Source of the DNA: Azolla pinnata
Lineage: Eukaryota > Streptophyta > Polypodiopsida > Salviniales > Salviniaceae
Direction of reading: 5' to 3'
Length of the DNA: 43,199 bases
Assembly (NCBI GenBank): GCA_037176905.1
Contig: JBBBWG010032064.1
Location: 1-43,199 of the forward strand
Below the pieces are notes generated by a model, which saw nothing but the letters and a program-made list of their open reading frames with translations, did no database searches and was not told the origin of the DNA. The first letter of the stretch is position 1; every line of letters starts with the position of its first letter. A program made the translations under genes and the position numbers. Positions 24,009-34,202 of this stretch are shown here, piece by piece.

Positions 24009-26117
24009 AGCTGAAGTGATATGAAGATTAGGCAAATCGAGGTTGTCTGTAAAGAAAAAGGAAGCAAGAAGCAAAGGAGCTCAGATCCTCCAGGCCTCGC
24101 TTTTGATCAATGTTGGAGGTTGGAGGGTATAACTCTTCATTTTTTGGGCCGGGTTTTTTCAATGCGCCTTCAGGGAAGAGACTTTAATGTGAGCTATCTG
24201 GACGGATGAGGATGAAAAATGAATCAGAGAGTATGCCTTGATTTTTCAGGCCCAAATGAAGGCAGAGTGACCTATATTTATTGTTTGTTTTCTTCATCTT
24301 CTCTCTCCTTTGGAAGCCCACCTCCGATTCTTTGTGTTTTTAATTTTGCTTTTTCTTTTCTCCACCATTTTAGTTTGGATTGAACATTGACATGCATGGC
24401 ATGTAACTATTATCTCGTTGTAAAATGATTTCGATTCTCCCTCGGCAAGATATCCATGACTATTTTTGTACATGCTGATTTGGTATCCTTTCACTAGGTA
24501 ACAAGTTAGTGCTACAAACGGTGGTGAATTGAGTTGTGCTGCTGACCTATGGTCACAAAGGACCCAAAATGATTGTAAAAAAATATATGACCTTTGTGTG
24601 AGATGATATTTTATGTTACCTATTTTTTGCTTTGCCATTTAAGGTTCTGATTGAAATGGGTATATGGTTAATTAGCATATCTGCTTCTTCTTCTTCTTCT
24701 TCTTCTTCTTACATGAATGAAAACTGCATCTCCATGATTTCTATGACTTTGTTGTGCAGTTTTTGTCATGTTTTTTATGATGATTACGAAGTTTTTTTTA
24801 TCAGGGAGCGTTTGTTATTTCAGCAGGTCCAAATTTGGAGAAAGGAATTGTCATGAAGAAGGGTGTATATAGAACATTCAATAACTGTCACATGCAACTG
24901 CTTCCTGGAAACAAAGATGAGATGTGATCTCTTCTGAAAGCAAACTGTTGAATTCATATATGTGCAGTGCCGACACTTCATTCATCTGGTTGTGATATCC
25001 TTTGACCTTCAACTGGAAATGCTAGAATTGGACAAGAACTGCGAGTGATTTACGATGAGTTTCTTTTGTATGATGTGGATTTGATATATACCTACTGATC
25101 CCTGAATGGTTTGTGGCAGTCTTCCTTGATATGGGTTTTGTTCATTCGAAAGAAATTTTGTTGCATCCTGTAAGTGCCATCACAGCTGTAAAAAATGCTT
25201 AAAATACTATACGCACGGCGCCAGCAAAAGCAATTTAGAGGTAATTTACAGCTTTTTTTTACATTGAAAAGAATTTGCACTTTGAAGAATCTGTTGAATG
25301 AAAATGCACATAGACTGATTGGAGATTTTTTCTAAAATTTTTCAGTTCTTTTAAAGCATAGACTTTTGCACACACAAAATCGGCGACACAATTTTTAATA
25401 AGCTCAAGATATGTGAACAGTTCAAGGATCATGACGGATAACGGAATAGGCACATCTGCATGAATTGCGCACACGACATGAGTGGTTGGCAAAGGTCATC
25501 ACAAGTCATGGATTCCACTTCAAGCGCACGATGAGGGGCTCTGGTTTGAACATCAGCCTCCGATTCCTTCGCTAAAGCTAAATCTATGGCTCTTCCTATC
25601 CGAAATGGCCACTAGAAAGATGGAAAGAAGAAAGAAAGAAAGATATATTAACGTCCTGCTTAGAAGAAGAAACACCAGATCTTCAGATGCTTGGAGCCTT
25701 TTCACGACTCTTCTGGCAAACATTTGGATTCGTCGTCTTTTCAGGGGTAGGCCCAAAGGAAGGTTTGGTCCATTGGGGAAGGGATAGAGGACCCATCTTT
25801 GTATGATCCAAATCTTGTATTGGACATGGTCAGGTACTCTGGACTCTATCCATATCTGGTGAGAGTCAAGAGGCCAAAGCTCTTCTTCCTACATGACAGT
25901 GTCATTCTTCATACGCCCAACGCTATCCTTATTCAGGCTTCAGATCTGCTGTGAAATCGATTATACGACTCGCACCCAACAGATCCTAGAATTCGACGTT
26001 CCGGTTCGAAACCCCAATATTCCACCTTCGAAAAGTGAGTTTGTACTCGAATATTGTGTGGGACCCAACCAAATTCGGACTTGCGGATCTCTCCCTCTAT
26101 CCACCAAGATAGTTGGT
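24009..26117. other. 3' flank of the GT8 gene and intergenic sequence
   Basis: No gene is supported. A (CTT)n run lies at about 24684-24711. The 25482-26135 region has short open frames without recognisable domains. Confidence 0.4.
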
Positions 26118-26138
26118 TTAGGGTTTGGGGTTTAGGGT
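26118..26138. repeat. Short degenerate TTTAGGG stretch
   Basis: GTTTAGGGTTTGGGGTTTAGG is two to three telomere-type units. No gene starts nearby, so a promoter role is not evident. Confidence 0.6.
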
Positions 26139-27276
26139 ACACGCCTCTTTATCGATCGTCGCGTTTTTCGATGCAAAGAGGTCGGAATACATGGCATGTG
26201 ACGTGATTTTTTGGCCGACCTTTCGGAGAAGCGCTGTGAAAAAACCGTCCTTGCGCTAGCTACACATGAACTCCGCATCTATCTTCAGAGTTGCTCCAGA
26301 GTTGCTTTACATTCACTGCAGTTTCTCAAAACGTGTTCATCGGATGTTGTCCTATACTTGCATCATGTAGAGTAATTCGGCATGAAGGTGATGTTTTTGC
26401 AAGTGTAAAGAATTTGTGGCTGCATTGTACGAGCACAAAGCGCCTTTGGTCTTGAAGCTGGTTTAGTTTACCAGATACATTCTCTTTAAAACAAGTATGC
26501 ATAATCTACAAGTCTGTGCATGAGAAAAGCTTAGCATAACAACTTTACCGAATACGACTGTGTGAGTCATGTGTCGAATTGGAAACCGTTGTATCCGTCG
26601 ACAACTTCCACCTTCTAGCAAGGTCAGCATTAAAACATCCTAACCCCAAAGACAAGAATATTATTACGTTGGCACGCTCGTCTCGAAAACAATAAGATTC
26701 ATGGTTCATGTAAACAACAATCACAAGAAATATTGAAATACCTTTGCTGGTGTGCGCTAACTCAACCCATACAGTTTTTGTGTTCCTTGTGATTTCAATC
26801 ATCTAATCTCTATAGCTTACATGTCTACTACTGATTGAAACACGATTTTCCCCCATTACAAGCATGAAACTTTCAGTTGTAGCTCCTTATATCATGTTTT
26901 CTTTTGAAAACAAGCACAAGGTTGGAATCATTAACAACGAACCGGGAGTTCATTGGTGATTGTAGATGGGTTTGAAACAAAGTATAGCCTGAAAATTGTC
27001 AGATTTTACAGATTTTTTGCATTCAAAGCATAGCCTTTTCTGAACCATTAACCATAAAAAAGCTTTCCAATATAATAGTGTTTCCTGAAAGCATCAAATC
27101 ACGCTATAACATAACCATGATCAATATATTGATATAACCATGACTAATACATCAAACAGATTTTGCCAGAAGACATCTCAGCACAGCATTTCTTTGCACA
27201 TTCCCTGCCGATTACATTGAAATGCTGCCTCATTCCGCAAACCTATCTGATGATTTTCACCCTTCTTTATGATGAG

Positions 27277-27371
27277 TTTCCAGGTAGGTGCCTTTTTCAG
27301 AATGAATTAAAGCAAACACAAAAACCATCTAAGGCAATAAATTTATCCTTTTCCAGGTAGGTGCCTTTTTC
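27277..27371. repeat. Exact 22-bp direct repeat pair
   Basis: The same 22-base word (containing CCAGGTAGGTGCCTTTTTC) occurs at 27277-27298 and 27350-27371, 73 bp apart. The sequence between the copies is unrelated. Confidence 0.85.
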
Positions 27372-30074
27372 CATTGGTAATACTACATTCCTGTGTACAT
27401 GTCAAAACTCCCATTGTGACTTCAGACTCATTTTACAGTAATGACTCTCCACTCCAGCGCACCAACGCAAATGTTAAGAAACAGCATTTTACTGTCGGTA
27501 GAATACATACTTACCAGATACATGCACGTGGCAGAAAGTGACCACTAAAGGAAATTTTGACATGAAACACATTCTTCTTTGTTAAAGTACAATGTGGCTC
27601 TGTGGGCAGTTGGCACGAAATATACCCTGGTTAAATCTGTTCACGCTCTAGATTTCTGCATATTAAGGGAAACAATTCGTTATTGAGAATATCAGTAATC
27701 ATATATTTTTATCTTGTATAAACGAAGTGATATGAAATGTTACATTATCAGAATCTAGCACTGGTTGGGAGTCTTGTCATCCCTGCTGTAGCAAAATTGC
27801 GCTTTCTTCTATAATATATTACAGGTGCACTGATTCCCAAAAGAACCAACATAATTGCCTGCAAGCATTCCGTGTTCTCTCTCTCTATGACAATCGATCA
27901 ATCTATCAATCTCAATGACTACTAATGACATCAAGAAACTCTACGAATTCAGACCCAAACACAAAAATATCAAACATCTTAATTATCCACTCGTCATACA
28001 TGCAGAGTGTCAGCTTGAAAGTCAACGAATGTGGCCATGAACAATACTACTACAAATTTAGACCATACCAAATTTAGGATCCCAACCGTTTCTTATCATT
28101 GTTTCCCCTCATCTTTCATATGATTTCCTCTGTTTTACATGTGCATGTTATCATTTTAGTGCCTTCCAAAGGCCGAAAATTGCCCATGAGACAAGCAATA
28201 CAATAATGGGATCTGTGCCTGGTCATCCAAAGTAGAACTAAACTAAATGGCTAAAGATTCAAAAAGACCCCATTAACTACTATATTGCTTGAGAAATGTC
28301 AGACCAAACAATTTGGGTTAAGAAGCAAAAAAAGAATGGAAAGTCAAGAATATCTTACATAAGATGTCTGCAGTTTTGAATCCACATAAGATTTACCTTT
28401 TAGCTAATGTTGTATGTGATATTAATGAGATTGGCAATATCTACTTGTCTTCAGAATGTTAGGATCTGTGGGTGCGCAGGTAGCATTCCCAGGGTTCTAC
28501 ACCAGGAGATGAGTATGAGGGCAATAAATGAGAATTACAGAATTGGTAGTAGCAGAATTTAGGGAAAAGATATTCAAATAGAAAGAAATATCGAGATGAA
28601 GGGGCTGACAGGTTTCAACCCAAAGGCATTTTGCCACCAAACAAAAGAAGAAACAATTTTATTAGATGGAGACCATGTTAACAATGACATATGATCCATA
28701 AGACCTTCACTAGCCTCATTTTCTAGGCTTTTGCATGCGATTGCTGACATTTATGTGCCCTTGATACATGGAAGGGCCTTAGCATGTATGCCATTTGGCT
28801 CCATGCTGTGTTTACAAAAATAAGGCAAAAGGGCATGGGCAGAAACCGTTTGTGATCCATGGGTTTAATATTTGGATTAATACATTGTAACATTTATGTT
28901 ATATACCCTAATGGTAAATAAAATATCTCATAAGCTGAATGTGTCAGGTTCGATTATCACCTGGTACAACTATTTTGGCACATTAGGCCTATACATTTGT
29001 ACTACTGTTATATCTGGTATACGGGTTGATTTCACACTGTCAAAAGCATCACGACATTGCATGAACTGACATCAAGAAAGCTTGTTGTCTATGCAATAGA
29101 TGGATCTGCACGGTTACTTACTACAATGGATGGATCGTGGAAACTTACAGTTGGCTCTTTGCTCATTCTAAGCAACTTAGAAAGGTAAAAAAAAACTGAC
29201 TGAAAAGCCATTTTCCTCTTTGCAAACTCCAAAAGAGAGCGCCAAACTTTATCTAGAAGAGTTGACTACTATTGGTGAGAGTGTCTCACATTAGAGCATT
29301 GATATAAGAGATCAGGGCTTGTGAACCAAAAAGAGTTTAAGGCCATTTCTTCCATAAAAAGGCTAGGCATTGGGGCCTCAAATCTTGAGATGGGTAATGA
29401 TTTTTTATCAGTGGACAAGTCAGAAACTCTTACTACATTGATATTTCCCATAAACCAAAAGTCTTGGATTTGGTACATTATATGCATACGGCATGGCATG
29501 CCTGTAAAATCAATGGCGGGCGATGCAGATTTTTGTTAATTTATTGATGATTCTCAAAGAAAGAAGTGTTTACATGTATAAATAAGGCATCAAGACACTA
29601 AAACAACAATTTCAAAAAAATTGAGCTGTTAACTTGAATACTGAACTAAACCAAACCAAACCAACCTAGTATAAACCATCCACAAACACACACACACACA
29701 CACTCACACATATACACACACACAAGCCAAAATGAACCATTTTCTAACTTTGAAAACTGAGCAGAAACCAAACCAAACCGTGAAGCCATCAAGCGACGTT
29801 GCTGATTGCTAGGTCCACAATCAGACTCGAGGGAATTCCAACAGTAAATTTCAATATTATTACTAGCTTTCTCTTCAGTTATGGAGAAAAACGAAGGAAA
29901 GGCACATTATCCTATAATTTCCATCCAAAGAGACACAAGAAAGTTTACGTCTTTGATGTTTTCCCCATCACATGTGAGATAATCTGTAGATATTCATACT
30001 ACAGTTTGAAAAACTTGAAACAGACACACCTTTCAGTGAATCACGAAGAAGACTTTATAAATACCTTAAAAATA

Positions 30075-30092
30075 GGGGGGGGGGGGGGGGGG
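30075..30092. repeat. Homopolymer run of 18 G
   Basis: Eighteen consecutive G in an AT-rich setting. The length may be affected by sequencing error. Confidence 0.9.
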
Positions 30093-30987
30093 TAGCACGT
30101 GTTCACCCTCGTTCATAGTTAACAAGATCCCCTACAACAGGCCCAGGTAATAAAAATCTGGATGTCATCAAAAGGCCCAGGCCACAAAAGCAGAGATCAT
30201 ATAGAGATATCCTGGACTGGAGACCTTGTAACACTCATATTGCTTCTACATTCTCCAATTTCTCTAGGGATAGCTATATCTTAGGTTATTCTCTATTCTA
30301 CTACCCTTGAGCACATAGGTAATATTGGGAGCTGCTATATCTCATCATTTTTATGCCCCCAAGTTTAAATACGGATCATGATTTCCCTTGTTATTATTCT
30401 GGTAGTACTGTTATTTTTCTACAACTATTGCATTCATACGGATAATTTGTGCAAGGCCAGAAATGGCCTTTAATAGACATTAATGTTGAGGTTTTACGAG
30501 AAAACAATTGGTCCCAACAGGTCATTTTTCACCGAATTCATTTTAATCATCATTTTTGCTGCAGCTCCACCGTTTAAGGTCCCCAGAAAAATATGCCTAA
30601 TCCTGCATTATAATGTTTATAGTAAGCAGCACTGATGCATTAGCATTGTGCACCTGTTCTTCCTCAACAAAAATATTATCTCACGTACAATTTTCTGTAA
30701 TCCCTACCTTTTGATCTAGGTTACAACACAAAGGTCTCATAAAGGAAGAAGTTACAATCACTAACCTATTATATATCACTTTACAACTTTATGAAGTACT
30801 AATAACAGTGATTTGGCCAGCTATCGTGTTTGGTCTCCTTACCTTCTAGTCTCTCAAGGACAAGAATCTACCAACTCTTGTACATCTCTCTTATGCACAA
30901 ATCCACGTACAGATATCATCTCAGACACACACAAATATATATATCAGCACATTTCTATCTCATAAACAGCAGGAAACGAATGCTTAC

Positions 30988-32523
30988 TTCAAAGCCCCAT
31001 ACGGTGAGTTTCTCGTCAGTATCCGTGGGCAAACAAGTAAAATAAAGGCGAACCAATTTGTGTTCATCATGTATAGTGGCTTTTTCTTCGTGAATGATAT
31101 CAGTCAGTTTTCTTATGGATGTCAATTTTCTTGATCCAAGTAAATGACCTTTGACTCCACTTAACGCGAGTTCAGTGCACTTGTATGATTGGCGATAGCC
31201 TGAGATGCTGCAATGGTAAGTCTCATCCTCGTTCTAAAATCCAGAAAGATAAAAAACACAAAACAGTAAAGAGAAGCTATGTTAGATATATCTACTATCA
31301 CAATGCTACAGCAATTTCTCATCATTCTAATTTCTTAAGGTGTACAAGATGGAAAGTATAGAAGGTTAAGAAGCAGAAAGGGAAAGTTATGCCCAGGCTT
31401 TCCTTTTCATGCATAAAACAATAGGTAGATGTGAGACTAGAAAGCCCGTATTTAGAAATGTAGTGGAGATTCTATATTTTTCTGCCAGATTTTGTTCCCT
31501 TAGGTTATTTCCGTGAGTAAAGAGTCAAATACTGGAGGACGAATTTAGTGAACGTCAGATATATTAGACTACTTGCCTTTGATTTAGGCTAACGTGACTG
31601 CCTTCTCAAACAATGCATGGCTAATTTCTAAATCCAGGCAGGATCAGCCTTGTCAATGTATTCACTAAGATTCTCACATTTATATCATATAGCTTTCCCA
31701 CACCTAACCTTCTCGAGATCAGCATGCCATGCCAAGCTTCTCAAAATGATAGGGAATACTAACCTTTTCCACAGAAGAACAGGGAATGCAAGGACCGGGA
31801 TTATTGCATCCAAAGGTCACATTTCCACGAGTTTCTTTTCGATCAAAAGTAGAATCCTCGCTCCTATAAATAGAAACATAAGAGATCTTTGTATGATATA
31901 ATTTTAAACCGGTCAAAACTTCTGAGATGACGAGAACCTGATTTAGAGCGTCATAGAGACGCTTCGAGTAGATAAGCTCCAAAAAAATAACATATCTAAT
32001 TTTAGATTAAGACTTCAGAACATGCAAAATGCAGCAAAGGAGATCTCAAATATCTTACCTTTGACAAATCAGATCACAGAAAGAATTCACTAAAGGAAAG
32101 CTTCCATCATCTGATAAATGAAATTGAATGAGATCGGATCTAAGACATCGTTTTCGATTATATAGTCAGAAGGCATAGAGACAGACAGAGGGGATGCACT
32201 AGCGGACCGACTTTTCACACATTTGCCATGAAAGCACATTAGGTTTATCAGCCAGATGATGAAGGTGAAAGAAATTAGGACATTAATTTAAAGATGCACT
32301 CTTTTTTGCACGGACAGAATTTCTATTGGCTTTCACTGTACCGCATCTTTCTGATTTTGCGCACTGAAAACAGATCCTTTCGACAGCTTGAGCACGCAAA
32401 AAATGGAAATTTGGAGGGACAGAAACCGACCGACCTCTGAGCGTAGGAGGCGGAGCAAGACGCGTAGAGGACAGGGACGAAGAGGAGAAGGAAATGGCAG
32501 GGTCCGATCGGCGAGCTCGCCAT
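30988..32523 (-). CDS. Secreted/membrane cysteine-rich JTB-like protein (3' end unresolved)
   Basis: Four exons join in phase: 32523-32435, 32139-32059, 31863-31764 and 31233-30988, giving 172 residues before the last junction. Residues 1-28 (MASSPIGPCHFLLLFVPVLY then ASCSASYA) are a clear signal peptide. The lumenal part has CNNPGPCIPCSSVEK, then ETYHCSISGYRQSYKC, then RLYFTCLPTDTDEKLTVWGFE. The CxPC, GY and KC spacing recalls the JTB (jumping translocation breakpoint) family and plant proteins of unknown function that end in a membrane helix and basic tail. That helix should follow GFE, but the exon is not identified. Reading through the donor gives only about ten more codons to a stop (VSIRFLLFMR). 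The start is the only ATG before the signal peptide, and the exon 1 donor CAGAG/GTCGGT fits phase 2. The gene is GC-rich only in exon 1. Function is unknown in plants. Confidence 0.65.
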
Positions 32524-32617
32524 GGTGTTGTGTTCTCCGCAGGAACACGAAGCAGGAAGAAGGAAAGAACAAACAAAAGCGCAGGGAAGAAGAAAAGGGT
32601 AAAAATAAAATGGCATG

Positions 32618-32769
32618 GCCGGGAAAGCAAAAAGCCCGGGAAAAAAGCGGGGGAAAAAGCGCCGGGAAAGCAAAAAGCCCGGGAAAAAAGCCCAAGGAAA
32701 AACGCGCGGGAAAAGGCGGAAAGCGCCGGGAAAGCAAAAAGCCCGGGAAACAGCAAAAATGCCGGGAAA
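32618..32769. repeat. Three exact 26-bp repeats with E2F-like sites upstream of the JTB-like gene
   Basis: A 26-base word beginning GCCGGGAAAGCAAAAAGCCC and ending GGGAAA occurs identically at 32618-32643, 32661-32686 and 32725-32750, with a partial copy at 32761. On the gene strand this reads as repeated TTTCCCGG. One element, GCGGGAAA at 32706-32713, is an exact E2F-type TTTCCCGC site. The block lies 95-250 bp upstream of the start codon at 32523. Confidence 0.8.
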
Positions 32770-33416
32770 TCGGACGTGTTCACACTTGTTGTTCGCTTCT
32801 TGTCCGGACAAAACTGGGTGGCCATCTGGTGGCCTGAAACGGTCATTGTGTCCCTTCGGCTCCAGCACAAAGCATCCGAGTGTCCATCGTAATGATTTAT
32901 AGTGTCCTTCGAGACCCACGCCAATGTTTGGGCAACGCCAAGATCTGGACACAGATCGATCACATGCGGTCGGTACGTATCATCGACGAAGATCGAGGGA
33001 TCCTGCGTCGCCCCAAAAACGTATCATCGCTAACTTTAGAACGAGCGATGCTCCTTGTATATATACCCCTTTAGCATCGGCAACTCGAGCATACTCTCGC
33101 ATGGAACGAGAACCGAGAGTAATTCTGACCTATGATGATCGAGTTGGTTGTGCCCATTTGGCTTTTTTGTCCACAAGCAGCTATTCGTTTTCTCGATCCA
33201 ACAACTACATCGTCTATGCTCATCAAGATATATTTGAGATATTTTCATTCACGACAAGTGTGTTTGCGAACAATAGGTACAACTCACGCATATCCATGGA
33301 AGAGGAGGAGAATATGCCCTCTCTTTCACATTCACGTGACAACACAAGAGAAGCTGCGAGGAGCTATTGTCTTGTGTTGTCCACATCGTTCAACGACCAC
33401 ATCAGAGCTTATGGAC

Positions 33417-34074
33417 GGCACAACCAGATCTCGTGTATCTTTGAAATCAGCAAAATCCGATTCATCGAGTACCGAAACCGACTTTTCATTCGGAAGTGCA
33501 ACGATCTGTGTTTTACCGGCAGCGTGAAACCGAAGTCGTGCTGAGAACGCTATGATTTGAATCGTGCCCCCGAGCAGATCACAAAGTCGAGCAAGCAAAC
33601 GAGCGGACACAATGTCCGCCACAAATGACCACACAAAACAATTAGATTCGAGTTTGAGCAGTGTCTTTGCATATGACAGATACTTGAATTTCCGAGCACA
33701 TTCCGACGAGTTCCCGATCGGATCAGACATCTTCTCGTCTTTCACAAAAATAGCCCCCCGGCACAACCGGATCTCCTATCCTTCAAATCAACAATCTGAT
33801 TCATCGAGTATCGAAACCGGCTTTTCATTCGGAAGTACAATGATCGGTGTTTTACCGACAGCGCGAAACCGAAGTCGAGCTGAGAACGCGACGATCTGAA
33901 TCGTGCCTCGAGCAGATCACAAAGTCGATCAAGCAAACGAACGAAGACAATGTCCGCACAAAACAATCAGATCTGAGTCTTTGCAGATCACATATACTTG
34001 AATTTCCGAGCACATTCCGATGCGTTTCCGATCGGATCGGACATCTTCTCGTCTTTCACAAAAATAGCCCCCCG
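33417..34074 (+). repeat. Tandem duplication of about 0.33 kb in the isomerase upstream region
   Basis: Copy 1 (33417-33759) and copy 2 (33760-34074) are collinear and highly similar. Both start GGCACAACC-GATCTC and contain GATTCATCGAGTA-CGAAACCG, CTTTTCATTCGGAAGT, GAGCAGATCACAAAGTCGA and ACTTGAATTTCCGAGCACAT. Both end CACAAAAATAGCCCCCCG. Copy 2 has about 30 bp deleted in its middle. The second copy ends about 130 bp before the isomerase start codon, so the repeat may supply duplicated promoter or leader sequence. Confidence 0.9.
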
Positions 34075-34202
34075 CTTTTGTTTTCCATCTCTGCCTTTTG
34101 AAAGGTCACCATTTCTTCTTCTTCTTCTTCTTCTCCTTCTACTCCTTCTACTTCTTCTTCTACTTCTGCTGCTGCCGCTGCTGTTGCTGCTGCTCCGCTT
34201 CC

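Larger units (their letters stand above)
26140..30987. other. Gene-poor region, possibly the last intron and terminal exon of the JTB-like gene
   Basis: AT-rich sequence with microsatellites: an (AC)n run near 29687-29722 and an 18-base G run at 30075-30092. No independent gene is recognised. If the JTB-like gene at 30988-32523 has a distant terminal exon, it would lie here. Minus-strand stretches 26676-26545, about 30229-30113 and about 30691-30614 are each open, in phase and preceded by AG, but none is convincing. Confidence 0.35.

Noticed and set aside
26003..26015. GGTTCGAAACC, like a tRNA B box
   Set aside because: The flanking bases do not form a five-pair T stem or an acceptor stem on either strand.
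26545..26802. Hydrophobic minus-strand frame as terminal exon of the JTB-like gene
   Set aside because: The most attractive part (GISIFLVIVVYM) has no acceptor in the required phase 0. A shorter version from 26676 fits phase but has a weak acceptor and a poor membrane helix, so it is only kept as a candidate.
29269..29499. Minus-strand frame resembling repeat-derived LTR sequence
   Set aside because: No paired terminal repeat, primer-binding site or polymerase fragment is visible nearby.
31931..31981. Possible extra exon of the JTB-like gene (LIYSKRLYDALNQ)
   Set aside because: Including it breaks splice phase and creates a stop. The flanking exons 32139-32059 and 31863-31764 join directly in phase 2.
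32803..32814. Perfect palindrome TTGTCCGGACAA as a possible MITE end
   Set aside because: No matching second end or target-site duplication was found within reach.
32283..32963. Minus-strand 226-codon frame rich in Phe, Leu and Pro
   Set aside because: It overlaps the signal-peptide exon in another frame and takes most of its length from the GCCGGGAAA repeats. The exon at 32523-32435 joins in phase to recognisable downstream exons.
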